A stretch of DNA of 64,000 bases from Casp-actino8 sp046091365 (GTDB lineage Bacteria; Actinomycetota; Acidimicrobiia; Acidimicrobiales; Ilumatobacteraceae), in assembly GCA_046091365.1 (NCBI GenBank), contig JBJTBM010000117.1:13320-77319 (forward strand), in the 5' to 3' direction. Each line of letters begins with the position of its first letter. The first letter of the stretch is position 1. The notes under the pieces were generated by a model, which was given only the letters and a program-made list of their open reading frames with translations, was not told the origin of the DNA and did no database searches. The position numbers were made by a program, and so were the translations under genes. Shown here piece after piece: positions 1-8,752 of this stretch.

Positions 1-1
1 T

Positions 2-613
2 GCCGTCAGGCGAGCGGCGTTCATGTCGTTCCTCGTGGCGGCGGTGGCGGGTTTGGTCTTGGCCCTGCAGACGAGTCTGTGGTTGGTGGTGATCGGACTG
101 GCGTCGATTCTGGCCGGCTGGTTCTACACCGGAGGCCGGCACCCCTACGGATATCTCGGATTCGGCGAGTTGTTCGTGTTCGTCTTCTTCGGCTTGGTGG
201 CCACCGTGGGCACCACGTACGTGGTGGCCGAGCGGGTGACCGCGCTGGCGTGGCAGATGGGGGTGTCGGTCGGCGCGTTGGCCTGTGCCTTGCTGGTGAC
301 CAACAACCTGCGTGACATTCCCACCGATCGCGCGGTCGGCAAGCGCACGCTCGCAGTGCGTCTGGGAGACCCCCGTACGCGGCGGTTGTACGTGGGGCTC
401 GTCGTGGGCGGGGTCGTCATCGGCGCCGCGGCCGCGTGGCAACGGCCGTTGGCGGCGTTGTCGCTCGTGGTGTTGTTGGCGGCGTTGTCCCCGGTTCGTG
501 CGGTGCGCCGTGGGGCGAGCGGTCGCGAACTGATCGCCGTACTTGCCGGCACGGCTCGGGTGCAGATGGTGTTCGGCGTCGTCGCCTCGCTGACCCTCGC
601 CGTCGGGGCCTAA
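2..613 (+). CDS. menA: 1,4-dihydroxy-2-naphthoate prenyltransferase, 5'-truncated by window edge
   Basis: This enzyme prenylates 1,4-dihydroxy-2-naphthoate in the membrane to give demethylmenaquinone. The frame is already open at base 2, so the N-terminal part with the first aspartate-rich prenyl-diphosphate motif lies outside the window, and the ATG at 23 is internal. The visible 203 residues are mostly hydrophobic helices, with the second conserved motif NNLRDIPTDRAVGKRT near fragment residue 100, typical of UbiA-family MenA. The stop overlaps the convergent menH-like stop by 4 bases. Other menaquinone genes follow within 5 kb, which supports MenA over other UbiA enzymes. Confidence 0.9.
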   Translation, partial: AVRRAAFMSFLVAAVAGLVLALQTSLWLVVIGLASILAGWFYTGGRHPYGYLGFGELFVFVFFGLVATVGTTYVVAERVTALAWQMGVSVGALACALLVTNNLRDIPTDRAVGKRTLAVRLGDPRTRRLYVGLVVGGVVIGAAAAWQRPLAALSLVVLLAALSPVRAVRRGASGRELIAVLAGTARVQMVFGVVASLTLAVGA

Positions 614-1383
614 ACGAGCCAGTCACGCACGATGCGAGCCACGTGATCGGGTCGCTCGAGATGCGCGGCGTGGCCACAGTCGGGAACGGACGCGAACGTC
701 GCGTTGGCACCGATGGCCGCGCTCATGCGGCGGCCGATGTCGTCGAACTTGTGGTCGAGGGCCCCGGCCAACACGAGAACGGGAACCTCGACGGACGCGA
801 GGCGGTCCCAGAGCGACTCCTGTTCACCGACCCCGTGACGACGCAGACTGCTCGTCAGTCCCTCGACGGTGTTGGTGTGGCGAGCTTCGCGTTCGACGGG
901 GTCGAGCGGTAGGCCGGCGAAGAGGGGTTGTGTGAGCCACCAGGCTACGAAGTCAGGCACACCCATCTCGTCCACCCGCCCCGCCAGGGCACTGTCGGAG
1001 TCCCGGCGTCGGGCGCGTTCGCCCGGATCGGCGATTCCCGGTGTTCCCCCGATCAGAACCAGACCGCGCAGCGGTGCGTGGGCAACCGCAGCGTGCAGAA
1101 GGATGCGGGCGCCCATCGAGTAACCGACGTAAACGCCGTCTCCGCCGACGTCGACGACCATACGCGCGGCCGTGGTGAGGTCGTAATCGGCTTTCGGTGA
1201 GCGACCGTGACCGGGGGCGTCGACGCGCACGAACGTGGGTCCGGTTCCGATGGCGTCGACAAGGCGGTCCCACGACCGCGAGGTCTGCGTGAACCCGTGC
1301 AGCAACACGAGACGCCGCCCATCGGTGCCGGGTGATTCGTCCGCGAAGAGCGCGCCCGGACGCGGGCTCCAAGCACGGGTCAT
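610..1383 (-). CDS. menH: MenH-like alpha/beta hydrolase (SHCHC synthase)
   Basis: This is a 257-residue alpha/beta hydrolase. The triad is visible as Ser89 in GYSMGAR, Asp210 in ALDHKFD and His238 in CGHAAH, with an oxyanion HGF motif near residue 29. The GYSMG(A/G)R nucleophile elbow and the position between menA and menD fit 2-succinyl-6-hydroxy-2,4-cyclohexadiene-1-carboxylate synthase, which removes pyruvate after MenD. Alpha/beta hydrolases are functionally diverse, so the assignment leans on context. It starts 6 bases after the frnE-like stop and is probably co-transcribed with that gene. Confidence 0.75.
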   Translation of the reverse strand: MTRAWSPRPGALFADESPGTDGRRLVLLHGFTQTSRSWDRLVDAIGTGPTFVRVDAPGHGRSPKADYDLTTAARMVVDVGGDGVYVGYSMGARILLHAAVAHAPLRGLVLIGGTPGIADPGERARRRDSDSALAGRVDEMGVPDFVAWWLTQPLFAGLPLDPVEREARHTNTVEGLTSSLRRHGVGEQESLWDRLASVEVPVLVLAGALDHKFDDIGRRMSAAIGANATFASVPDCGHAAHLERPDHVARIVRDWLV

Positions 1384-1389
1384 GACGGA

Positions 1390-2064
1390 TCAGCTCGCCG
1401 AGGCGTTCTTGCGTTCGATGGTTCGTCGAATGACGCGCTCGAAAGTTTCGGTGTCCTGTGCGCCCGGGATCGACCACGCACCGTCGATCACGTAGGTCGG
1501 AACCCCCGTGATTCCGTGCGACACCGCCGTCGCCAGTTCCTCGCGTACCTCGCCCCGTCCGACGTCGCTCGCCAACATGTCGGCGACATCGGAGCGGTCG
1601 CATCCGATGGCCGTGGCCGCGATCGGCGCCAGCACCTCGGCGTCGGCGACATCGAGGCCCCGCGTGAAGTACGCGTCGAGCAAGGCCGCCTTCACGCGCG
1701 ATTGGACGGCGGCTCCGTGCGTGACCCCCGTCCACCACAGGACGCGGTGGGCGAGCAGGGTGTTGGCGCGCTTGGCGACGTCCATGCGGAACTCGATGCC
1801 GTCCTCGCGAGCCGTGGCGGTGAGGTTTTCGATGATTCGGTCGGCTCGCTCGTACCCTCCGAACTTTTTCGCGTAGGTGTCACGGACCGGGTTGGCGACG
1901 CCCACGGGAGCCGTGGGATCGAGTTGATACGCGCGGTACACGACCTCGATCGGTTCGGCGACGGCATCGGGCCCCGAGGTGAGTGCTTCGATGGCGCGAT
2001 CGAAGCGCACCTTTCCGATGTAGCACCAGGGGCACACGACGTCGGACCAGATCTCTATGACCAC
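1390..2064 (-). CDS. DsbA family oxidoreductase, FrnE-like
   Basis: This 224-residue protein has a thioredoxin fold with an inserted helical domain. The N-terminus reads VIEIWSDVVCPWCYIGK, with the CPWC active site near residue 10 and the cis-proline TGVPTYV near the C-terminus, as in FrnE-type cytoplasmic DsbA proteins. There is no signal peptide. A GTG two codons upstream (2070) would also work, but TAGGTT on the minus strand (2076 to 2071) ends exactly 6 bases before the GTG at 2064, and FrnE proteins usually begin right before this strand. The physiological substrate is unknown. Confidence 0.8.
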   Translation of the reverse strand: MVIEIWSDVVCPWCYIGKVRFDRAIEALTSGPDAVAEPIEVVYRAYQLDPTAPVGVANPVRDTYAKKFGGYERADRIIENLTATAREDGIEFRMDVAKRANTLLAHRVLWWTGVTHGAAVQSRVKAALLDAYFTRGLDVADAEVLAPIAATAIGCDRSDVADMLASDVGRGEVREELATAVSHGITGVPTYVIDGAWSIPGAQDTETFERVIRRTIERKNASAS

Positions 2065-2120
2065 GGACACAACCTACCCAGCAGGTCGGTGGGCGACGCG
2101 ACGGGGGTAGCGTCAGCCTC
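2065..2120. promoter_or_regulatory. Divergent leaderless promoters of frnE-like gene and menD
   Basis: On the minus strand, TAGGTT (2076 to 2071) lies 6 bases before the GTG at 2064. On the plus strand, TAGCGT (2108-2113) lies 7 bases before the GTG of menD. Neither start has a Shine-Dalgarno sequence. No clear -35 boxes are seen. Confidence 0.5.
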
Positions 2121-3776
2121 GTGAGCAAGCCCGAGGACGTCCAGGCTTCGTTCTGCGCCACGCTCGTCGACGAGTGGGCGCGACTCGGCGTTCGGGCGGC
2201 GATGATCGCCCCCGGGTCCCGTTCGACGCCACTGGCGCTGGCTCTGGTGTCACACCCGTCGATCGAAACATCGATCTTCCTCGACGAACGATCCGCGGCG
2301 TTCGCCGCCCTCGGATGGGGTCTCGTCTCCGAGGTGCCCGCGGTCGTTCTGTGTACGTCGGGAACCGCGGCCACGCACTTCCACGCCGCGGTCGCCGAGG
2401 CCGACCTGTCGATGGTGCCTCTGCTCGTCGTCACCGCCGACCGTCCCGGCGAGTTGAAAGACGTCGGTGCGGCTCAGACGATCGACCAAACCGATCTGTT
2501 CGGCTCCAAGGTCCGCTGGTTCCACGAACCCGGTGTCGCGGTCGAGGCGACCCGTCGCACGTGGCGATCCCTGGCCGTACGGGCCTTCGCGGCGACGGTC
2601 GGGGTCGATCCCGGACCCGTGCATCTCAACCTCGCCTTCCGCGAACCGCTTCTCGGTGTGGTCCGGGTCGACGATGACGTTGTGAAGCGTTCGGTGGAGC
2701 GCGGCCACTCCGTGTTGGCGCGTGAGGTCGTGGAGGAACTGGTCGCCACCTGGACGGGGCGCCGCGGTGTGATCATCGCCGGTCGTGGTGCCGCGCACCC
2801 GGGGCGATTGCTCGCCTTGAGTACCGCCCTCGGCTGGCCGCTGTTGGCCGAACCCCGGTCGGGAGCGCAGTCGGGTTCGGTCCTGCACTACGACTCGATC
2901 GTTCGTTCGGCCGGTGCGAGTCTGCGCCCCGAGGTGGTGGTTCGCTTCGGTGAGGCCCCGTCGTCGAAGGTCCTCGGCCGATTCCTCGCCGACTCCGGAG
3001 CCACGCAGTGGCACGTGGCCCGAGGGGGCCGACCCTACGACCCCGACCACGTCGTGGCGGGCTGGTTGCGTTGCGATCCCGACACCTTGATCGACGCCGT
3101 GATCGACGCGTTGCCCGGCGGCGCCGTGAACGGCGACTGGGCGCAGATGTGGCGGGAACGCGACGTCGCGGCCCGGGCCGTGATGTCGGCCCTCGACGAT
3201 CCGTCCGCCGAACCCACCGGTCCGAACGTGGCGCGCCACGTGGTGTCGTCGCTACCCGCCGGATCGCATCTCGTGCTGTCGTCGTCGATGCCCATCCGCG
3301 ACGTCGAGTGGTTCGCCGGCGACTGCTCGCACCTGATCGTGCATTCGAGCCGCGGTGCCAACGGCATCGACGGAGTGGTGGCCACCGCCATCGGCGTGGC
3401 GCTGGCCTCGGGGCGCCCGACCGGACTGCTCATCGGCGACGTCGCGTTGATCCACGACGCCTCGAGTTTGGCCGCATTGGATCGACGGCCCGTCGACCTG
3501 CGGGTGGTCGTCGTCGATAACGACGGTGGCGGCATCTTCCATCATCTTCCGCAGGCTTCCGCGCTCGACCCGACGGTGTTCGAGCGCCTGTTCGGCACGC
3601 CTCACGGGGCCCACATCGAGGTGATCGCGCGGGGATTCGGGATCGACGCCGACACCGCGCCGACCCTCGGCCGGTTGCGCGAGCGGGTGGCGAACGTCGG
3701 ACCGACGCTCACCGTGGTGCGCACCGATCGTGAGCGCGATCTCGCCGAGCACCGGCGACTGCACGCCGCCGTCTGA
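2121..3776 (+). CDS. menD: 2-succinyl-5-enolpyruvyl-6-hydroxy-3-cyclohexene-1-carboxylate synthase
   Basis: This thiamine-diphosphate enzyme joins isochorismate and 2-oxoglutarate, the first committed step of the classical menaquinone route. The 551-residue length is normal. The N-terminal PYR domain has the start PGSRSTPL and the cofactor-activating glutamate in LDERSAAF near residue 55. The C-terminal PP domain carries the TPP/Mg motif GDVALIHD through DNDGGGIF near residues 440-475. The GTG start is set by the -10 box 7 bases upstream. The gene stands alone on the plus strand, facing menF. Confidence 0.95.
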   Translation: MSKPEDVQASFCATLVDEWARLGVRAAMIAPGSRSTPLALALVSHPSIETSIFLDERSAAFAALGWGLVSEVPAVVLCTSGTAATHFHAAVAEADLSMVPLLVVTADRPGELKDVGAAQTIDQTDLFGSKVRWFHEPGVAVEATRRTWRSLAVRAFAATVGVDPGPVHLNLAFREPLLGVVRVDDDVVKRSVERGHSVLAREVVEELVATWTGRRGVIIAGRGAAHPGRLLALSTALGWPLLAEPRSGAQSGSVLHYDSIVRSAGASLRPEVVVRFGEAPSSKVLGRFLADSGATQWHVARGGRPYDPDHVVAGWLRCDPDTLIDAVIDALPGGAVNGDWAQMWRERDVAARAVMSALDDPSAEPTGPNVARHVVSSLPAGSHLVLSSSMPIRDVEWFAGDCSHLIVHSSRGANGIDGVVATAIGVALASGRPTGLLIGDVALIHDASSLAALDRRPVDLRVVVVDNDGGGIFHHLPQASALDPTVFERLFGTPHGAHIEVIARGFGIDADTAPTLGRLRERVANVGPTLTVVRTDRERDLAEHRRLHAAV

Positions 3777-3794
3777 TTCGTCGCGTTCGCGCGC

Positions 3795-4982
3795 TCATGG
3801 CCGCACGATGGCCGAGAGCATCGCTTGGAACTTGGCTTGGGTCTCGGCCAGTTCGGACATCGGATCGCTCGCGGCCACGATGCCCCCGCCGGCGGTCAAA
3901 GTGGCGGTGCGTCGGTCCGCCGACAGTTCGGCGCACCGGATCGCCACGGCCCACGTGCCGTTGCCGCGCGCATCGACCCAACCGACCGCTCCGCCGTACA
4001 TGTCGCGATCGAACCCTTCGTGCCCGGCGATGAGGGTCAGAGCCTCCTCGCGGGGATGGCCCCCGAGGGCGGGCGTCGGACACAGCGATCGGGCAAGTTC
4101 GAGCACGGACGGGTGCTGGTCGCGCAGACGACCTTCGATCAATGTTCCGAGATGTTGCACGTTGGCGACCTTGACCACCGACGGCTCGGGTTCCCAATCG
4201 AGATAACTGCAGTGCGGGAGCAACATGTCGTGGATCACGTCGATGACCACGCGGTGCTCGATCTGGTCCTTGATGCTCGCCAGCAACCTCGCGGCCAACT
4301 CGTCGTCGGTGTGCGGGTCGCCCGTGCGTGGCGTGGTGCCAGCCAGCGGATGCGAACGAACGACGTCGCCGTCGACTGCGATGAGAAGTTCGGGTGAGGC
4401 ACCGATGAAACCGTCGATCGAGTATCGGTAACTCGACCCGAACGAGCCGCGCAATCGGGCCAACACCGCGTGCACCGGGATCGCTTCGGAACTCTCGATG
4501 GTGATCTGACGGGCGATCACCGCTTTCACGAGATCGCCGGCGCGCACCGCGTCACGGGCGGCGGCCACAGCCGACAGATACCGCTCGATCGGGGTGAGTG
4601 GTCGCACCGTGAACGATGCCGGAACGACGGGGGAGGGGGCGGCGAACGTCGGCACGCTCGCTCCGTCGACCGTGGTGCACCAACAGTTCCCCGAACCGTC
4701 CTTGCCCACCAGAACGGCCGGTATCACGGCGGTCCCGCGGGCCCCCGGGAGAAAGGGCAGACGCCCGAAGGCGACCGGACCGACCTCTGGAGCATCCGGT
4801 GGGAGTCCGTGGCTCTCGTGCGAGATGGCGGCGAGGAACGCCGGGGCGTCGTCGAGGTCGACGCGGGCGACGACGCCGCGGCCGGCCCAACCGACCCCGT
4901 CGCGGACGAACAGGTATCCGTCGTCGGCGGCGACGTCGTTGAGGTCGGGCGCCGAGGCCAACGGAACCGTCACGGCGCGCAT
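3795..4982 (-). CDS. menF: Isochorismate synthase
   Basis: This 395-residue chorismate-binding enzyme converts chorismate to isochorismate for MenD. The C-terminal two thirds carry the family signatures: ASPELLIAV, HPLAGTTPRTGD, KDQIEHRVVIDVI, a CPTPALGGHP loop and GGAVGWVDARGNGTWAVAIR. The long N-terminal part is weakly conserved, as is usual. Salicylate synthase and anthranilate synthase belong to the same superfamily, but the men context and the GHPREEAL segment favour MenF. It starts 5 bases after the menG stop and is clearly co-transcribed with it. Confidence 0.92.
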   Translation of the reverse strand: MRAVTVPLASAPDLNDVAADDGYLFVRDGVGWAGRGVVARVDLDDAPAFLAAISHESHGLPPDAPEVGPVAFGRLPFLPGARGTAVIPAVLVGKDGSGNCWCTTVDGASVPTFAAPSPVVPASFTVRPLTPIERYLSAVAAARDAVRAGDLVKAVIARQITIESSEAIPVHAVLARLRGSFGSSYRYSIDGFIGASPELLIAVDGDVVRSHPLAGTTPRTGDPHTDDELAARLLASIKDQIEHRVVIDVIHDMLLPHCSYLDWEPEPSVVKVANVQHLGTLIEGRLRDQHPSVLELARSLCPTPALGGHPREEALTLIAGHEGFDRDMYGGAVGWVDARGNGTWAVAIRCAELSADRRTATLTAGGGIVAASDPMSELAETQAKFQAMLSAIVRP

Positions 4983-4987
4983 GCTCG

Positions 4988-5704
4988 TCAGTCCCGGGTG
5001 GCGACCATCAACTGTGTGATGCCGCCCGACAACTGTCGATGCTCGGCGTCACCGAAGCCGGCCCGTCGCAGGCTCTCGAGCATCGCTGCGGGTTCGGGAA
5101 GGTAGGCGACGCTCTTGGGCAGGTAGCGGTATGCCGCAGGGTCGGAGAGCCAACCGCCGATCTTGGGCACGATGCGACCGAAGTAGACGCCGTTGCCGAA
5201 ACGGACGAGGCGGTTGCGTGGCACCCCGACGTCGAGCAGGGCGATTCGACCCCCCGGTCGTACGACGCGGCCGAGTTCGTCGAAGAAACTCGGAAGGTCG
5301 CGCAGGTTGCGCAGAGCGAACCCGCACGTGGCGCCATCCACCGATCCATCGGTGATCGGCAGGTTCAAGATGTCGGCTTGGCTCCGCGGGGCTCCGGAGC
5401 GATCGGCGGCCAGCATGCCGAAGCTCAGATCCATGGACAACGGTCGGATGCCGACACGACGCAGATCGACACAGAGGTCGCCGGTGCCGCTGGCCAAGTC
5501 GAGCACGAGACTGCCGCTCGGCAATCCGAGCAAACGAACCGTCTTGCGCCGCCAGCGGGTGTCGAGGCGGAAGGTCATGATGCGGTTGACGAGGTCGTAG
5601 CGGGGCGCGATGGCGTCGAACATCTCGCGAACGGCGGTCACCTTGGCGGCGCCCTCGGGGAGCCGCTCGGTGTCCCAGGACGGGCTGTCGGGATCTCGTT
5701 CCAC
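4988..5704 (-). CDS. menG: Demethylmenaquinone methyltransferase (UbiE/MenG)
   Basis: This 238-residue SAM-dependent enzyme performs the last step of menaquinone synthesis, C-methylation of demethylmenaquinone. It contains the UbiE signatures FDAIAPRYDLVNRIMTF near residue 30, the SAM loop LDLASGTGDL near residue 68, and FALRNLRDLPSFFDELGRV in the C-terminal half. A GTG start at 5704 is supported by TAGCCT on the minus strand ending 6 bases upstream. It is the first gene of a menG-menF unit and is divergent from the acyl-CoA dehydrogenase. Confidence 0.93.
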   Translation of the reverse strand: MERDPDSPSWDTERLPEGAAKVTAVREMFDAIAPRYDLVNRIMTFRLDTRWRRKTVRLLGLPSGSLVLDLASGTGDLCVDLRRVGIRPLSMDLSFGMLAADRSGAPRSQADILNLPITDGSVDGATCGFALRNLRDLPSFFDELGRVVRPGGRIALLDVGVPRNRLVRFGNGVYFGRIVPKIGGWLSDPAAYRYLPKSVAYLPEPAAMLESLRRAGFGDAEHRQLSGGITQLMVATRD

Positions 5705-5820
5705 GGCACGAGGCTAGGTGTGACCCGTGCCGTTCACGGGTTCGGGGTCGTGGGCATCGGTCACCGAGGGCCATAATCGGGTCAGGTATCCGCCGTTCAG
5801 CGCCATGGGGAGGCACTCAG
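5705..5820. promoter_or_regulatory. Divergent promoters of menG and acyl-CoA dehydrogenase
   Basis: For menG, TAGCCT on the minus strand (5716 to 5711) sits 6 bases before its GTG, a leaderless layout. For the dehydrogenase, CATAAT (5772-5777) precedes an approximately 40-base leader with a strong Shine-Dalgarno GGGGAGG (5807-5813), 7 bases before ATG. Confidence 0.5.
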
Positions 5821-7059
5821 ATGATCGATTTCACCCTCGCACCCGAGCACGAGGCCATTCGTTCGAAGGTCCGTGACTTCGTCGACTCCGAGATCCGGCC
5901 GGCGATCGAGCCGTTCGGACATCGCGAGGAGATGGACGGCGAGAGCCACAAGAAGTATGTGGGCGAACTCATCAAATTGCGCAAGCGCGCGGTGGAGGTG
6001 GGTCTGTGGTTGCCACACATGCCCAAGGAGTGGGGCGGCATGGGACTCGGTCACGTGGCGCTGGCCATGGTGCAGGCCGAGGCGGCCAAGACACGGGTGG
6101 GACCGTGGGTCTTCAACTGCCAGGCGCCTGACGAGGGCAACATGCACACCTTGTTGCACTGGGCGACGCCCGAGCAGAAAGAGAAATACCTGAAGCCCCT
6201 GTGCAACGGAGTGTCTTCGTCGTGCTTCGCCATGACCGAGCCCGAAGTGGCCGGATCCGATCCCACTCTCATTCGCACGCACGCCATCAAGGACGGCGAC
6301 GAGTGGATCATCAACGGACACAAGTGGTTCATCTCGGGGGCCAATCGCGCCAAGTTCGCCATCCTGATCGCCCGCACCGAGATGGACGTGCCCGAGGGCT
6401 CGCGCGGGGCCAACACGGCGTTCATCATCGACCTGCCGACCGAAGGCTGGAACAACGTGCGCGAGGTCGAGACCATGCACGGCCCGGGCGGCCACAGCGA
6501 GATCGTCATCTCCGACCTGCGCGTACACGACTCGCAGATTCTCGGTGGTCGCGGCAACGGTCACCGACTCGGTCAGTACCGACTCGGACCGGCGCGTCTG
6601 GCCCACTGCATGCGCTGGATCGCCCAGGCCGAGAGTGCCCTGAACATGATGGTCGACCGTTCGTTGAAGCGTTACTCGCACGGGTCGTACCTGGCCGAGA
6701 AGCAGGGTGTGCAATGGATGATCGCCGACTCGGCGATGGAGATCTACCAGTGCAAACTCATGATCCTGCACGCCGCGTACAAGATCGATCGGGGCGACGA
6801 CTTCCGCACCGAGGTGTCGATGGCCAAGCACTTCGTCGCGAACTCGTTGAACCGCGTGATCGACCGGGCCATTCAGGTGCACGGTGCCCTCGGTTACTCG
6901 ACGGACACTCCGTTGGCCAACATGATGCAGCACGCACGGTGGGCGCGGTTCGCCGACGGCGCCGACGAGATCCACCAGATGCGCATCGCCGAGAACACCA
7001 TCAAGGCGTTCACCGACACTGGGTCAACGAGCAAGGCCACCGGCGACCTGCCGATCTGA
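5821..7059 (+). CDS. Acyl-CoA dehydrogenase, ACAD10/11-like
   Basis: This is a 412-residue flavoprotein dehydrogenase. N-terminal helical, central beta (FAMTEPEVAGSDPTLI, then GDEWIINGHKWFISGA) and C-terminal helical domains are all present, along with the late GALGYSTDTPLA FAD loop. Where medium-chain enzymes have the catalytic Glu of the YEGT loop, this protein reads RFADGADEIHQ, so Asp occupies that position. The same replacement is familiar in ACAD10/11-type dehydrogenases. The substrate is unknown; the neighbouring CoA ligase and hydratase suggest fatty- or branched-acid catabolism. It has a conventional leader and Shine-Dalgarno. Confidence 0.85.
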   Translation: MIDFTLAPEHEAIRSKVRDFVDSEIRPAIEPFGHREEMDGESHKKYVGELIKLRKRAVEVGLWLPHMPKEWGGMGLGHVALAMVQAEAAKTRVGPWVFNCQAPDEGNMHTLLHWATPEQKEKYLKPLCNGVSSSCFAMTEPEVAGSDPTLIRTHAIKDGDEWIINGHKWFISGANRAKFAILIARTEMDVPEGSRGANTAFIIDLPTEGWNNVREVETMHGPGGHSEIVISDLRVHDSQILGGRGNGHRLGQYRLGPARLAHCMRWIAQAESALNMMVDRSLKRYSHGSYLAEKQGVQWMIADSAMEIYQCKLMILHAAYKIDRGDDFRTEVSMAKHFVANSLNRVIDRAIQVHGALGYSTDTPLANMMQHARWARFADGADEIHQMRIAENTIKAFTDTGSTSKATGDLPI

Positions 7060-7064
7060 GCTGG

Positions 7065-8678
7065 TCAGGAGCCGGCGGCGATCTCCTTGGCCCATCGGTA
7101 GTCCGCCTTGCCCGACGGCGAGCGCAGGATCGACTTCACACGAATGATGGCTTTGGGCAACTTGTAACGGGCAATATGCCGGGAGGCCTCGTCGATCAGA
7201 TCCTGATCGGTCGGATCGTAACCGGGGCGTAGCTGGACGATGGCGACGACCTCGTTGCCCCCGCGTTCGCTCGGTCGACCCGCGACGACGCTGTCGAAAA
7301 CGGCCGGATGCGGACGAATCGCGAGCTCCACTTCCTCGGCGAAGATCTTCTCGCCGCCCGAATTGATGGTGACCGAGTCGCGCCCCCGCAGTTCGACGAT
7401 CGGACCCTCGAGCAGAACCGCGCGATCGCCGGGTACGACGTAACGGACACCATCGATGATCGGGTACGTGCGGGCGGTCTTGGCCGGATCGCCCAGATAT
7501 CCGAGAGCCAATCGCCCGCTCTTGGCGAGCCAGCCCACCTCCGGATCGCTGGGCTCGAGAACCCGTGTGAGGTCCTCCGACAGGACGTGGTTGTTGGGAG
7601 TGAGCGGAAAGGTTCCCGTCGACGCGCCACCGGCGGCCGACACGTGGGTCAATTGACCGCCGGCCTCGGACGAGCCGAGTCCGTCGATGATCACGAGGTG
7701 CGGAGCGATCTCGAGCAATTCGCGTTTGAGGTGCGCCGACAGCGCCGCCCCGCCGGACAACAGCACGTTGAGTGACGAGAGGTCGTAGGAGCGCCGGTGC
7801 AGTTCGTCGATCAGCGGTCGCGCGAAGGCGTCGCCGACGATCAACAGGAAGTCGATGCACTCCCGTTCGACGGTGCTCCAGATGTCGGCGGGATCGAGGC
7901 GCTCGGGCACGCTCGGAACGAAGACCGTGCCTCCGATGTTCCACGTTCCGAGGCTCACCCAGTGTCCGGCGCCGTGCATGAACGGCGGGGCGATGAGGGC
8001 CCGGCGTCCCACCGCGGCGGCCACGAACTCGTCGATCTTCGTCGCGGTCTTCGATGCGCCGAAGCACTCCACGAGCGCGTCGCCCTGTCGCCACATGACG
8101 CCCTTGGGCATTCCGGTGGTACCACCGGTGTAGAGGATGTAGAGGTCGTCCGGAGTGGCCTCGTGCTCGATGGTGGTCGGAGCCCCGGCGATCGCGTCCT
8201 CGTACCACGTCGCCCCGTCGAGCAGCCTGTGGCCGGATTCGTCGCGTACCTGCAGCAGGATCCGCAAGCCGGGAAGCCGCTCGCGCACCTCGGCCAAGGT
8301 CGGGGCGAAGCACGAGTGAAAGACGATGGCCGTGGCGGCGGAGTCGAGCAACAGGTAGGTCAACTCCTCGGCGACGTATCGGTAGTTCACGTTGAATGGC
8401 GCGACCCGCGCCTTGAACGCACCGAGCATGCACTCGAGGTACTCGTTGCCGTTGTGCAGGTAGATGGCCAGGTGATCCTGTCCGCTCACAGACGGCTCCA
8501 GCCGGTCGCGCTCGATGTGGCAGCCGAGACCGGCGTCCTGCAGGTACCGGGCGAGCCGCCGGGTCCGATCGGTCACCTCGGCCCACGAGTACCGACGGTC
8601 GCCGAAGACGAGGCACTCCTGCTCGGGGCGAGTGCTCGCGATGGCCTCGTGCACCTCACCGACCGTGAATTCGTCCAC
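7065..8678 (-). CDS. Acyl-CoA synthetase (FadD family, FadD19-like)
   Basis: This 537-residue AMP-forming ligase activates carboxylic acids as CoA thioesters. The P-loop motif is YTGGTTGMPKGVMWR near residue 180. Further motifs are GLGSSEAGG for adenylate binding, the hinge region around RGRDSVTINSGGEKIF, and the C-terminal catalytic Lys in SPSGKADYRW. The GGTTGMPKGVMWR form resembles actinobacterial FadD19-type enzymes that handle bulky acyl or steroid side chains, but specificity cannot be read from sequence alone. The GTG start lies 6 bases after TAGGTT on the minus strand. It converges with the acyl-CoA dehydrogenase, whose stop is 5 bases away. Confidence 0.85.
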   Translation of the reverse strand: MDEFTVGEVHEAIASTRPEQECLVFGDRRYSWAEVTDRTRRLARYLQDAGLGCHIERDRLEPSVSGQDHLAIYLHNGNEYLECMLGAFKARVAPFNVNYRYVAEELTYLLLDSAATAIVFHSCFAPTLAEVRERLPGLRILLQVRDESGHRLLDGATWYEDAIAGAPTTIEHEATPDDLYILYTGGTTGMPKGVMWRQGDALVECFGASKTATKIDEFVAAAVGRRALIAPPFMHGAGHWVSLGTWNIGGTVFVPSVPERLDPADIWSTVERECIDFLLIVGDAFARPLIDELHRRSYDLSSLNVLLSGGAALSAHLKRELLEIAPHLVIIDGLGSSEAGGQLTHVSAAGGASTGTFPLTPNNHVLSEDLTRVLEPSDPEVGWLAKSGRLALGYLGDPAKTARTYPIIDGVRYVVPGDRAVLLEGPIVELRGRDSVTINSGGEKIFAEEVELAIRPHPAVFDSVVAGRPSERGGNEVVAIVQLRPGYDPTDQDLIDEASRHIARYKLPKAIIRVKSILRSPSGKADYRWAKEIAAGS

Positions 8679-8752
8679 GGGGCGAACCTAGGTGGACGGA
8701 AGTTGGCACCACGAATCCGGTGGTCGTCGATCCCGTCGTTTAGGGTTCGGCC
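8679..8752. promoter_or_regulatory. Divergent leaderless promoters, CoA ligase and F420-type oxidoreductase
   Basis: On the minus strand TAGGTT (8690 to 8685) ends 6 bases before the GTG at 8678. On the plus strand TAGGGT (8741-8746) ends 6 bases before the ATG at 8753. No Shine-Dalgarno sequence precedes either start. Confidence 0.5.

Noticed and set aside
5797..6975. 392-codon minus-strand frame opposite the acyl-CoA dehydrogenase
   Set aside because: His- and Val-rich shadow translation with no family signature, lying entirely within a well-supported gene.
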